Origin: Camelus bactrianus
Taxonomy: Eukaryota; Chordata; Mammalia; Artiodactyla; Camelidae
Assembly (NCBI RefSeq): GCF_048773025.1
Contig: NC_133557.1
Coordinates: forward strand, 15,764,001-15,828,000
DNA length: 64,000 nt
Direction of reading: 5' to 3'
The first letter of the stretch is position 1. Every line of letters begins with the position of its first letter. Both the position numbers and the translations under genes were made by a program. Shown here piece after piece: positions 20,640 to 31,432 of this stretch. The notes beneath the pieces are model-generated. The model worked only from the letters and a program-made list of their open reading frames with translations. It was not told where the DNA came from and did not search any database.

Positions 20640-22255
20640 TACTTTGGAGAGGTTTTGTATATTTCATATTCTCCTACGCTTTCTCCTGAACGTTTTTACA
20701 TTTTGCCTTTCATATTTAGGTCACATGTCTAGGTCCCTTTGTTTTTTATTTTGGTTTTTTTTTTCGATTCACATTCTAGAAACAAGTCTCTGGTTTTCCT
20801 CAGCTATGGTTAGAGAATTAGACTTTAAGAGACTTTTCCTCTTTGGAACATTTTGAGGTTTTCATCAAGGCCTAATTATGTAATCATATTTTTGTAAATA
20901 TTCTAGAAAAAGATGTCCTGGAAGAGAAAGCTTTTTTTTGTTTGTTTGTTTGATTTTTAAAGTACAGCGTCTTCTCTAACACTTGGTATCATAGACTTTT
21001 CAAATTGATGTAAATCTGATGGTTTTAAACAATATCTCATTGTGTTTTTTCCACAGTTCTTTAATTGATTGAGAAATTGATCATCACTCAGATGCTTTTT
21101 GGCTATTCTTTCTCTTTTGTGACTTTCTGATTATAATCTTTGCCCTTTTCCTTTGGATTTCTCTTTTTAAAAAATTTATAGGCATTCACTGTATGTTCTG
21201 GATTTGATTTTTTCCCTGTTACTTGAATTAGAAATAACTTTTGCATGTCTGCATCTTCTCTTTTCTTTTTGCTTATATTCTTTTTCTCATACAAAAGCTT
21301 TTAATTTCAATGTAGTAAATTTGTCAATCTTTTTGTTCATGTTTTGTGCTTTTGTTGTATCTTTTGCTTAAGAAAATCTTTCCTATTGGTTATATAGCTA
21401 TTTTTCTACATTTTTCTTTTGAAGGTTTTAAACTTTTGCTTTTCACAATTAGGTTTTTGATCAATAAGGAGCTTATGGTTGTGTACGGTGTGAGGTAAGG
21501 AATCTACTTACCCATTTTTTTCAATTTGGATGGCTAGTTTCTGCAATATAATTAAATAAATCTTTTCTCTTCTGTTAATTTGTAATGCACTATATATTGG
21601 TAGGTTTTTCTTGAAGCATTTTACTCAGTTCTGCGGGTCAATTTATCTTTTCCTGTACCAATGCCATACTGTTTTAATTACTGTGGCTTCATAAAACTTC
21701 AGATAAATAAATTGTACAGAAAATCTTCAAAATTATTTGGTCCTTTACTCTTCCATTTGAATTTTAATTTTAGCTTATCAATTGCGATGGGAGGCTTTGT
21801 TGTGATTTTCATTAGAAACATGTATTTATACATTAATTTAGATGTTATTACCTCTTTTGCAATATTGAGTTCTTTTATCCAGTGACATGGTGTAGCTATC
21901 TCTGTGTTTAGAGTTCTTTTTATGTCCTTAAATACAATTTTATAATTTTCTTCGTAAGTTTCTTGCCATTTCGCATTTCCTTTGCTGCATTTATTCCTAG
22001 ATATCTTACACCTTTTGTTTCTCTTAAGAATGACATTTCAATTTTTATTATAGTTTCTATTTTTGTAGGAGTGATATTAATTTTAATATGCTGCTCTCTA
22101 TAAATATTTTGTAATAATTATAATACTTTGTTTCTGCATTGCCTTATATATTCAGTGTTATCTATGTGACTGATAGAAATGTTTTGTTCTAATCGTTTAC
22201 ACATCTTCTTGTGTTTCCTTGCCTGCCTTCATTGACTAGGACCTTCTATATACTG
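20640..22255 (-). mobile_element. Old L1 (L1M-type), antisense
   Basis: Antisense L1 landmarks: 'ggtgtgaggtaaggaatcta' (21498), 'cctgtaccaatgccatactg', 'taattactgtggcttcataa' (21676), 'gcatttcctttgctgcattt', 'attcctagatatcttacacc' (21994). The 20985-21400 part corresponds to the L1 3' side ('tttgcccttttcctttggat'). It is fragmentary and rearranged, with no intact reading frame. Confidence 0.75.
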
Positions 22256-23189
22256 CTGAGAAGGTGCAATAACAGCATTCCTCCCCTTTGTCCTGACTTT
22301 AAACAGAATGCTGCTCAACTCTCATCACTCCATGTTGACATGGCAACCAGAAGTTGGCTAGAGCATCATCCCCCTCTCTGGCCTTACATACAGACAGGTA
22401 CTCTATATCTCTATATCTGGCAGCTGATGGGGCCAGGAGAAGGTGTGGGATCACCAAGTGCTGGGTGGAGAAATGTTGCTGACCTCTTGCGGTGAGACGG
22501 ACTCCAAATGGGATGCGCCGATTGCCCTTCGACTTGCCTTCTCTCTGGCTCTCAACCCTGTGAATTGATTTCTGTTGAGTGTCATCCATTCTCCGTCCAG
22601 ACAGGCTGCCATTTTATAGAGAAAGTTGGAGCCTGCCTCCTTCACTGTCTCCCCTCCTATCGAGAATATTTCTGGGGCTGGACTTTTTTCCATGTTTACA
22701 AACTTTTGGGCATTTCAGTGGGAATCTGAGAAAGCAGAGGCTTTATCAGATGCCTTTCTGTATGTTAATGAGTTTCTGAGAATATTTTCTTAATTCTTTA
22801 TGGGCATGAGGAGGAGCTATGAGAATTTTCAATGTGAAGTTGAGTGATTTTTGCAGCTGAGTCTGACAACAATTATGAAGCTGGCTCTTTTTCCCCCTTT
22901 TAAAGTGTGCAGATCCTTCAAATTTTAAGACAGTATAACATCTTGTATATAGAAATTTAAAAAAAAATTAAAAAGACATTCAGTTTGTAAATTTATAGTT
23001 ATTTTCTAGGGAAAGTAGTCAATGATATTATAGGAGGAGCCAATAAAATTTTCACATTGTGCCTAAAATAATAAAATGACTTTTATCTTGAAACAGAGGA
23101 TAGTAGCATTTCCAGAGTCTCTGAAGAAAATTTCATCCATCCAGGGGTTGAAAAATAAATACTGCAGCAATTTCTCAACGTTTTTGTAT
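22256..23189. other. About 0.9 kb of unique sequence, no gene seen
   Basis: No repeat recognised. The frames at 22211-22495 plus and 22299-22693 minus overlap and have no domain. The 22800-23050 part is AT-rich and repeat-free. Confidence 0.4.
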
Positions 23190-23226
23190 TTTTACTTCTT
23201 CTTCTTCTTTTTTTTAATTTTTTTAC
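23190..23226. repeat. (TTC)n/T-rich tract
   Basis: 'acttcttcttcttctttttt' low-complexity tract. A second T11 run lies near 23380. Confidence 0.85.
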
Positions 23227-23645
23227 TCATGGCATCAACATTTCTGGACCTTTCGCTGTTAGTTATTGAAAAACCATTTGGCCTTTCAGCTCAAATCACA
23301 ACCCCCAAACTCTCACTTCCTTTTGGCTGCAATTTGAACACCTGCAAACGTGGCCAACTTCAAGGCAGAGTGAAAATGTTTTTTTTTTTTCTTCTTTCAT
23401 CCCTTTTGACGTTGTCCCAAGTAACACCACGGCAAGAGGGAAAAATGTCAAATTGAGGTGAACGGCCAGCCCAGGCCTGTTCTCTGAGCTGCACTCCCTG
23501 GTACGGAGGGGAAAGCTGGGCAGGAGGAGTGATAACTCAGCCATTTCTAAAAAGAGGAAAAGATAACAAGCGTCGGAGGGCCAGCCATGGAAAACAGCCC
23601 CGGGGGTGTACGTGAGCCAGTCAGTCTGCTTCAGCTGCCGGAGGC
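23227..23645. other. Unique sequence upstream of the G-run, no gene seen
   Basis: Nothing recognised. The 137-codon minus-strand frame (23296-23709) reads through the complement of the G-run as polyproline and is rejected. Confidence 0.4.
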
Positions 23646-23668
23646 GGGGGGGGGGGGGGGGGGGGGGG
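23646..23668. repeat. Homopolymer (G)23
   Basis: Twenty-three consecutive G residues preceded by 'ccggaggc' and followed by 'tttcttgggcc'. Such runs are rare in mammalian DNA, form G-quadruplexes and are prone to length error in sequencing and assembly. Confidence 0.97.
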
Positions 23669-24029
23669 TTTCTTGGGCCTGGTTCAGAGGGAGGCCTGTT
23701 CTGTACCATGTGTGCCTCCTGTGAAAGTGAAATTGGGTGAAAAGTGGAGCGGGCGCTCCGTCTCCGTCTCCGTGTTGACTTAACAAGAGAGTGGCCTCCC
23801 AGAGAAACACAGGAGAGAATCCCTCAGACCTGAGTTGGCGGGGGTTGCACTCCGGGCAGCCCTGCAGCCCCTGTCTCTGCCTGGGAACGGTAGTTCACTT
23901 GCTAGGCCGTGGTGGTTTCTCAAGACCACCCGGCTCTGCCCCCTGCTCGCGCCCCACTCCTTGCCGTTCCCTGCTGCCTCTGTGCCTTCTCATCAGGATG
24001 TTTCCCAAGGCTTGAGACAGGGATGAGCC
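23669..24029. other. Unique GC-richer sequence, no gene seen
   Basis: Includes 'gcgggcgctccgtctccgtc' (short CTCCGT direct repeats, 23749-23772). The overlapping frames 23791-24015 and 23835-24026 have no domain. Confidence 0.4.
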
Positions 24030-24165
24030 TGCCCATTTTGTGAAAGAAAGAAAATGAGGCTTAGGTAAGGCCTCAGGCCACGCAGTTTATCAATCCTGAG
24101 TCGGGATTAAAGTCTAGGCCTGATTGATTCAGTCCAGGCTGAATAGTGTGGCTTTGGCCAAACCA
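24030..24165 (-). mobile_element. MIR SINE
   Basis: 'aaaatgaggcttaggtaagg', 'cacgcagtttatcaatcctg' and 'gggattaaagtctaggcctg' fit reversed MIR. Confidence 0.65.
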
Positions 24166-24469
24166 CACTTGCTTCTCTCCCTGACGTGAGGATGTGAGTT
24201 GTTAAGGCCAAGTGGCATGCGTTCATTCATTCGTTGACTTGTTAATAAAATCTGCTGACTTTAATTCTGCTAAGCGCACCGATAAAATTTCAAATATTCA
24301 AAAGTGTGCTACAGAAATGTACAAGCTAAAAAGAAGTTCAGGAAGCCCTGTACCTGCTGTGCAGCTGCAGGGCAGATCACCTTTGGCCAACCCGGCAGTG
24401 TAGACACATAAAGTGATCAGTCGGCTTTGACCACTGCATTCAATGGATTATTTCCCTTTTTCCATTAGC
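24166..24469. other. Unique sequence, no gene seen
   Basis: A short 'cgttcattcattcgttgact' near 24220 resembles an L2 terminus, but no body follows. Confidence 0.4.
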
Positions 24470-24660
24470 TGGGCACTCGGTTTATCAAATACTCTGCCTT
24501 TCATGATCCCATCTTATATCCTCCCCAAACTCCTGTGGAGTAAGTAACACGGGAATTGTTATCTTCATATCATGAGTGAGAAAAATGAGGAAACAGGGGG
24601 ATGGTGTGACTTGCCCAAGGCCGCACTGCTATCTAGTGGCAGCAGAGTTGGGACATGAAT
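24470..24660 (-). mobile_element. MIR SINE
   Basis: 'catgatcccatcttatatcc', 'aaaatgaggaaacaggggga' and 'gacttgcccaaggccgcact' form a clear reversed MIR. Confidence 0.85.
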
Positions 24661-25186
24661 CCCAATGACCAACAAACCCGCCCTTCCTTTCTGTTCTAGA
24701 CTGACTGCTAAATGATGACAACATCACAGAGGAAGACAGTTGGGCCAAACCGATCGTTTGTTGTTGTGTAGAAAAATACCATTCGAATAAGTAGACACTT
24801 TCGATTATAAACAATTAGTAGCCCCACATCTATGTGGAAGACCCAAAGCGGCTCTAAAAAAGTATTCCCTTAAATTGGACAGCTGGACCACCAAATGTGT
24901 AGCCAGAAACATGGCTACCATGGTTACCCGTGGACTGGCAGCCTCTGTGTTCTCTAGGGTGGAAGCAGGACGAACTCTGAAGACCTGATCAAGTAGGGAG
25001 GGGCGGGGGAGTGTTGTGGTCAATATGAATACATTGTCTGGGTTCTCTTATATAATTACCATTAAGAAATGATCATTTCTGGCTTATAGTTTTATTTTCT
25101 CAACGAGATTGACCTTTCAGAGGGCCATGTCCATTACTGTTTTATTTTGGAAGCCTTCCACGGCTGCCACTCTTTTGTGCAGCACT
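24661..25186. other. Unique sequence, no gene seen
   Basis: No repeat family or coding region recognised. Confidence 0.4.
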
Positions 25187-25412
25187 GTCCATCGGGACTT
25201 TCTAGGATGATGGAAATGTTGTATCTTTGCACTGCTCAATATGGTAGCCACTGGCCACGTGTGACTACTGAATAGCTGAATGTAGCTGGGGCAAAAGAGG
25301 GGCTGATTCTTAATATTTATTTGATTTTAATTAATTTAAATTTAAACAGACCCAAGGGGTTCGTGGTGGCTACTGTCTGGACACACGCAGCTCCAGAGAT
25401 GCTATGATTCTC
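25187..25412 (+). mobile_element. Non-autonomous DNA transposon (hAT-like MITE)
   Basis: 'cagcactgtccatcgggact', 'gatgatggaaatgttgtatc', 'ctgctcaatatggtagccac' and 'tggccacgtgtgactactga', then an AT-rich centre and 'gtggtggctactgtctggac'. This is a common mammalian MITE whose ends read like AGTGCTGTCCAATAG. I am confident it is a DNA transposon; the family name is not assigned. Confidence 0.7.
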
Positions 25413-25439
25413 TGTATCTCATTCTCATAGCTGCTTGTG

Positions 25440-25815
25440 GTATTGGCAACTGAACATTCTCAATCGAATCCTCTTTTAGGAAGTCACTCTCAGCCAAAGA
25501 AAGTCTCCTGGCTCAGGGTCAGGCCACTGTCTGGGACAGCCCACACCCAGTGACTGGTCAGTACAGGGTATGATGGCCTGCCCCTCCCACCCTGATTTGG
25601 GACCGCTCTGAAGGGCTATCACAGCTCCAGAATCCCTGTGGAACCGGCTGATGATTCTGCTGCAACTGTATCACAGTTCAGTTTCTCCCCCGGCCGGACT
25701 TTCTTCTTGTACTCTTCACACACGTTGATCCCAGCAGCAGTCCCCAGTAAACCACCTGTAGACGGATCTCCTTCTCAGAGTTGACTTCTTGGGAGCCTGA
25801 TCTACAACACATCCC
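25440..25815 (+). mobile_element. Unclassified ancient repeat, possibly an LTR
   Basis: 'gctatcacagctccagaatc', 'gttgatcccagcagcagtcc', 'ccagtaaaccacctgtagac', 'ggatctccttctcagagttg' and 'acttcttgggagcctgatc' recur in mammalian genomes as a repeat with an LTR-like 3' end ('...aataaa...ctcagagtctgcttc'). Class uncertain. Confidence 0.45.
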
Positions 25816-26259
25816 TAGTTCTGCACATCTCAAAAATAAACTTGTTAGAAAAGAGGAACAAACACACTGTCAAATTTCAATAGCTTGCATTTTATGTCAC
25901 TCGTGACACAGTAACACAAGGAAGAATAAACAAACTCTCCTGAAGGATCCCCTTCTGCAAGTCAATGGAAGGAGACGCTTTATGAATGACACTATAGCCT
26001 GAATTTTGTCACTTTCACTTCCTCCCAGCCCTGCTAGGTCCTTCCTTCAACCAACAATCATCGCGCATCTCCTGCAGACCCAAGTTAGGGTCTGGGAAGG
26101 ATGAAAATTTTCAGAGATGAAAATTCACTAGAATTTTTGTCCTTAGGAACTTGTTGTGGAGTGTCAGAGTGAAAGGTTTAAGCATGAGACAATCCAGCAC
26201 CCAAAATGCCACGTTTAAGGTACCAGGGGACACTGAGGATGCAGAGGACTGAGGGGCTG
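25816..26259. other. Unique sequence, no gene seen
   Basis: Nothing recognised. Confidence 0.4.
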
Positions 26260-26599
26260 TTTAGTGCTGGAGTAAAGAAACTATAGTTTATGGGCCATTT
26301 CAGCCCAATGCCTGTTTTTGTATGACTCCAGAGCTCAAAATGTTTTTTTAAATTTCGTACGGCTTAAAAAGAATCAGAAGAATAGTATTTCATGACACAT
26401 GAAGATCACATGAAATTAAAACTTCGGTGTCCACAAACAATGATAGGAATGCAGCCACCCCATTTGTTGACATACTGCATATGGCTGCTTTCCCACTACA
26501 ACAACAGAGCAGATGAGGTGCAACAGAGACTGGAAATAGCCCACAAAGCCTAAAATATTTACTCTGGCCCTTTATGGAAAAAGTTTGCTGACTCCTGGA
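26260..26599 (+). mobile_element. hAT-type MITE (ends like CAGGGGTCGGCAAACT), near full length
   Basis: 'tttagtgctggagtaaagaa', 'gcctgtttttgtatgactcc', 'tatggctgctttcccactac', 'ccacaaagcctaaaatattt', 'ggccctttatggaaaaagtt' and 'tgctgactcctgg'. Both terminal inverted repeats are visible (the right end is the complement of GGAGTCAGCAAACTTTTT). About 340 bp. A fragment of the same family is at 53500-53680. Confidence 0.75.
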
Positions 26600-26604
26600 T
26601 CAGT

Positions 26605-27320
26605 GCAATCAAGGAGGCCTTCCTGTAAAAGAGCTGCTGTTGAACTGGGTTTTGAAGCATGCAGAGGAGTTTGCCAGGCAGAAAAGGGCCAGGCAGGAAA
26701 GGGCCAGGACAAGGTAATCTTGGCAGGAGAACCAACATGTGCAAAGGCATGGAGGCAGGAGGCAGGAGGCAGGAAAGGGAATAGTGGGTTTATAAATAAT
26801 AAGAATCTCAGTGTTTGGGACTTTGTAGGGTGGGGCTGGGGTGAGATTTCAACGTCAAGAGAAGTCAAATATGAGAGATTTGGTTTTATGGTAAGGAATT
26901 TGTTCTCTATTTCCTAGAGATGGTGGGTCATTGAAGGGTTTTAAGCAGAGGAGTAGACTGGAGATCGTTCTGGTAGCCCATGTGGAGAAAGTCCTGGTTG
27001 GGGCAGGACCGGTACAGGCGATGTTTTAACAGTGCAGGGGCACCAGGGCTTAACCTACGGTAGTGAGGTTCCTAGATGAGCCCAAGACCCCGGAGTTTAC
27101 AGAAAGCTTACTTGTGACAGACTGGTTGCGGGGAGGCCAGGGTGTGGGGTGGGAAGAGGTTACAAAAGGAGAGGCAATCAAAGGCAGAGGTTTTGTGTGT
27201 GGACCGGAAGCTGGATGTTGGCAAAAGCAGATGAGGGACACGGCTCAGGGGATGATGGCTTTGGGGGTTTGGGGTTACATGATGGGCTTTGTGATGGCTA
27301 GAATAGAGAAGTGATGGGAA
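26605..27320 (-). mobile_element. L2 LINE, long internal and 3' part
   Basis: 'aaggaggccttcctgtaaaa', 'aacatgtgcaaaggcatgga', 'tcattgaagggttttaagca' and 'gaggagtagactggagatc' follow the reversed L2 order. The G-rich part after 27060 fits with lower certainty. Confidence 0.65.
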
Positions 27321-28146
27321 CCGTGAACAATGGGGCATTGGGAAGTGAGGGGGTGGGATGCAGGGTGGGCCCGGGGTGGTAATGGTCACAGTAATGAGGA
27401 TAATATAATAATAACAGTGGGAGGTCAAAGGAGCTTCCTCTGAGACTGGCAAGAGGGGGGAGGAGCCTAGTAGCCATTTCACTTTCATCAAACGGGGCTG
27501 GAAGTAGCGAAAACCCAGCTTTGTTCGGTAGAAGCAGGGGTCAGCTGCTGTCGGAGGGGAGGGGGAGGGGGAGCCTGAGGTGGGGTGTTTTCCAAAGACA
27601 GGAACCAAAGTAAATATAGGAAATAAAATATAGGAAGAAAAAATAAATATAGGAAATGGAATTTTAATGCCACTTGAGCTCAAACAAAGGGGTGTCACAA
27701 TGACTTTGGTTGCATTCCAGTGGTCCTTACAGCTGGCTGAGAATCAGGGAGTGACCTTTCCTGCCATGGGTCTCTTGCCTCTAAGCCTGCACTGAGAATG
27801 ACCTGAGAGCTCACGGTCCCCTCTGCCTCCCTGACCAAATTTGGACCTAGACATGGGGAAAATATTTACCATTTTCATTATGAAGACATGGACACACCAG
27901 GTATTTCCATCAGAATCTACACAAGAGCAGAAATGCATGTCAGGGCACCAGAAGCATCAGGGGAGACTGTTGTTTTGAGTCAGTTAGGTGATGGTGTCTG
28001 CGGGACAGAACAGGAGGGTGGCATAGGGGTCTGAGCCTTCCGTAACCTCCCTTGAGCTGAGGCGCAATCATGTTCCTATTAAGCAGTGGTAGATAGCATT
28101 TTCTCACTGAATCTGCCTTAGCAACAACTCTCCTCAATCAAAGCAA
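27321..28146. other. About 0.8 kb of purine-rich and unique sequence, no gene seen
   Basis: 27540-27575 is a GGGGAGG-rich patch, and 27608-27662 has three 'aaatataggaa' direct repeats. The longest frame of the window (27108-27698 minus, 196 codons) lies here and in the L2. It is a Pro/Ser/His-rich translation of purine-biased DNA and is not called. Confidence 0.45.
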
Positions 28147-28236
28147 ATACTAGCCCCATTATACAGGTGGAGAAATTGATGCCAAGAGGAGACAAAACTA
28201 CTTGAGTAAGTCAGTTGGGAAGCCAGACTCAAGCTG
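28147..28236 (-). mobile_element. MIR SINE fragment
   Basis: 'tagccccattatacaggtgg' and 'agaaattgatgccaagagg' fit the reversed MIR core. Confidence 0.65.
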
Positions 28237-28369
28237 AAGTGATGGAACTTAGGAGGTCCTGCTCTTGTGTGTCACTGGGGGCACTTGGCGAATTGGGAGA
28301 GTCCCTCCCCAGTGACGTGGACCCAAATACTCTTCATCTGCCCTTCTCTTGACTCTTTCCTTTTCATCT

Positions 28370-28640
28370 TCCATGTCTCCTCCCCAGAGTGGCCTTCCCT
28401 GACCACTCAGGCCAAAGGATATCTCAGCACCTTGGTTTGTTTCTTTCAAGGTACTAAGTAAAATTGTTACTTATTTTTTTAGCCCCTCCCCCTTTTATTT
28501 TGCCTGTCTTCTCCAGTAGAATGTAAGTTCCATGGAGGAAAGGACTGAGTCTGTATCACTCATCCTTTGACCTTGGCACCAAGTGAAGTTCGGGTGCATA
28601 ATATAAATGATGAATATTTTGTGGAGTGAATGATCATCTC
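28370..28640 (+). mobile_element. L2 LINE 3' end
   Basis: 'gtggccttccctgaccactc', 'tagaatgtaagttccatgga', 'ggaaaggactgagtctgtat' and 'tgaatattttgtggagtgaa' follow the sense L2 3' end. Confidence 0.8.
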
Positions 28641-28894
28641 ATCTTCCAGGAAATGGGTTCGGGCCAGAAGACAGGCTCCCTGGGTGGCAGAGATGGACAG
28701 AGTCCCTTTGGTCTGCTAGTTTGAAGGGCATTAGGTAGAGGTGAAAGTGGAGAAGAAACTCTCCTCCTTTTCTATCATTTTCTGTATTTTAGTGTGGAGG
28801 AGCATGGCTGGGCTGGGGTGGAGCTGATGGAAGAGAAATGGACCAGCTCTTGCGCTGTGTTGAGAAACGAGAGTTGGGTGGGGGAGGCGACTGT

Positions 28895-29112
28895 GTACTG
28901 GGCGTGCCTCTTTGTTGGGCGTGAGTTTTGCAGACTTGGTCTCATTTGCTCCTCCCAGCAATGCTCTGAGGTAAGGGTTCCTACTGAAAATTTCCATTTT
29001 ACAGGAAATGAAACAGAGGCTCAAAGAGGGTACAACATAGTCCAACACCATGTGGGCAGATGGTGGAAGTGGGAGTCTAACTCAGGCTTGTCAAGCTCCA
29101 AGACTTTTCCCT
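28895..29112 (-). mobile_element. MIR SINE, near full length
   Basis: 'tctcatttgctcctcccagc', 'tccattttacaggaaatgaa' and 'acagaggctcaaagagggta', ending 'caagctccaagacttttccc'. It lies head-to-head with a forward MIR starting at 29114. Confidence 0.85.
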
Positions 29113-29113
29113 A

Positions 29114-29340
29114 GTGCTTATGAACACAGGCTCTTAAGCCAGACCGCCTGGGTTCATATCCCTGATCCATCTACCAGCTGTGCAATTTTTAGGAAAATTG
29201 CATAACTTTTCTGTGCATTAGCTTCCTCATCTAAAAAATTAGTGTGTAATAATAGTGTCTACCTTGCATGGTTGTATGAGGACTAAATAGGTCAATGTTG
29301 TTCAGGTAAAGACCCAGAACGATACCAGGCACCGTCGTAT
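29114..29340 (+). mobile_element. MIR SINE, near full length
   Basis: 'aacacaggctcttaagccag', 'accgcctgggttcatatccc', 'accagctgtgcaatttttag' and 'tagcttcctcatctaaaaaa' are a complete sense MIR from 5' head to 3' region. Confidence 0.88.
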
Positions 29341-30634
29341 AGAATTCTATCGCCATCACCATCACTGGCATCATTTTACTGGGCTTCTTTCCTCCCGTGC
29401 TGAGGTTGGGCTCTGCTGTGAGTGGCTAGGAAAGGGAACTATCTAGAAAGATCCGATGAAGTTTCCAACTTAGAGGGGTCCTGGAAGCAGCGAGAAATAG
29501 CTTGTACCTGACCCTTCGGACAATTCTTTCTCTCCTGCACTGTTTCTTTCAAAGGCTAAGAGGTTCCATTTAGGTTTCCTGACTTTCTATACAGTAACTG
29601 TGACCTTTCTTTCTTTTCCTCTTTTACTGCTGGTGGAAAAGGAGAGTAATGAGATGAAGACTTTATTAGGAAATGAGCACATCAAAATAGCGCTGTTAGA
29701 GATAGCGCATCAGTGAGGGTCTCGGGGATGCCCTGAGGGATGTGAAGGGTCAGGCTGGAGCTAATGCCCTAAGCTCAAACTCAGGCTGATCACTTAGCAG
29801 AATTTAGGGTCCTTCTAAGGGTACTAGAGAGGAGAGGGGATGGTGTGTGACAGAGGGGACTCCTAGACGCCCATCTGAAAGAGATCTTTTAAAAAGTAAT
29901 ACTTTATACCAACGATGGAGCACCATAGGCGTTCATGACCAGGACTGTTTTTCTTTCTCTTAGTGAACTGTTTCTGCATTTTCGGTTTAGGACATAATTA
30001 AGAGATTGCATAGTGAGCTAATGGTTCTTGGGAGGTTGAGACTCATTCCTTTGATTTTGTCTTAAAGAAGAGGATGTTATTAGGAGTCTTCAGAGTGCAT
30101 GCATCTGCCTCTGGCAGCTCTCTGTTCCAGGATGCTCAATCCTCTCTTCACGTCGACCCCCAGCTGGAGCTGGAGCTTCCCGCGCTAGACATACAGTCAG
30201 ATGTGGGTTCCTACTAGGTCGCAAACTCCATGACCAAAGGATTAGACTCCAGAATTGGCCAGAGAGTGATGTGAGGGTGCTCCTTATCTCCTAGCTTTCT
30301 CATCTGGCTTTGGACTCTGCCCTTCTCCAAGCTCAGGACATCCTAAACACATCTTCTCTAGCGAATCCATGTGGGCAAGTGGTGAGAGAATGTTGGTCTC
30401 TCTCCAAGGCTGCTTGACCTCTTCTAGAGCCCTCCAAAGCCCAGAAACCAAGTTCTACTCCCATCTATCAAAGCAGGAAAGAACTGTGTAGTTTGTTTAA
30501 GAAGCCGCAAACTCTATGTGGATGCACACAACTGCTGGGACTTCGGAGAGGTTTGCTCTGATCAACCTAGAAAGTCAGGCAATGGAAAATATTAAATGCC
30601 CATAGAGGGCAGTACCCAGCCCAAGCTGATTCCT
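29341..30634. other. 1.3 kb without recognised repeats, no gene seen
   Basis: Repeat-free and not obviously low complexity. No coding frame above 100 codons. Possible conserved non-coding sequence, but this cannot be judged from one genome. Confidence 0.4.
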
Positions 30635-30765
30635 GGACTTCACCACCAGAGAGTCTAATTCAGTAGGTCTGGGCTGGGCCTGAGATTTTGCATTTCTAAT
30701 AACCTTCCAGGTGCTGCTGCTGCTGCTCTGGTTGGGGACCGCAGTTTGCGTAGCAGTGATTTAGG
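30635..30765 (+). mobile_element. MER5A, right two-thirds
   Basis: 'gagtctaattcagtaggtct', 'gggcctgagattttgcattt', 'ctaataaccttccaggtgct' and 'ggttggggaccgcagtttgc', interrupted only by a CTG run of four (30715-30726). Confidence 0.82.
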
Positions 30766-31432
30766 TAGATTGTACAGAAAGCCAGGTGGTTGGTCGCTGC
30801 ATGCATCATAGTCAAAGATGGTCCAAAGAAAGGCAGCCCAAAGCTTCGGAAAGAAATTCTCATTTGAACTGTTTTTCAAGGAATGTGAAAGAAGATTGAA
30901 TTCATGATCATAACATTCAGAGCAACAGTTCTCAAAAGTCTTTCTGTATCTTTCCCATTCCCTCAACCCTTGTAGCAGAGCCCGGATTTTTCATTCAAAT
31001 CCTTCAGTCCTCCCCAGAGAGCTCCGTCCTGTCCTTTCTTTGCCTCATTCCCTCTTGCTCCTTTTCCTCTGATGTTAACTCCCCAAATCCTAGGATCTAG
31101 GCTGCTAAAGAGAAAATTCTCCCGGAGGGAGAGGCGAAGGGTGGAGCTGGTAAGGCAGATAACACTCCAAGTTGATAAACCTTGCCTCTCTCAAACCTAT
31201 TAATATTTCACATCTAAACTCTAAGGGGAAACTTCACTAATCCAAAGTGACCCACAACCACTCAAGAGAATGTTTCTTTTTTAATAATTTAACTTTTTAT
31301 GGTAGGGATGTTCTGAGTCACACCATTAACCTATAATTTTTCCTACAATGCCGCTGAAATTGGAAATGTTGTTACTTCTAAAAGTTCACTTGACACAAAC
31401 TTGTTGATTAGACCATTTTATACTATTTGAAA
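30766..31432. other. Unique sequence, no gene seen
   Basis: The 103-codon minus-strand frame at 30655-30966 reads partly through MER5A and is rejected. Confidence 0.4.

Noticed and set aside
23296-23709. 137-codon minus-strand frame with polyproline
   Set aside because: The polyproline is the complement of the G23 run and the rest has no domain.
27108-27698. Longest open frame, 196 codons, minus strand
   Set aside because: Its Pro/Ser/His-rich translation comes from purine-biased plus-strand DNA, partly inside an L2. No domain and no supporting splice or start context.
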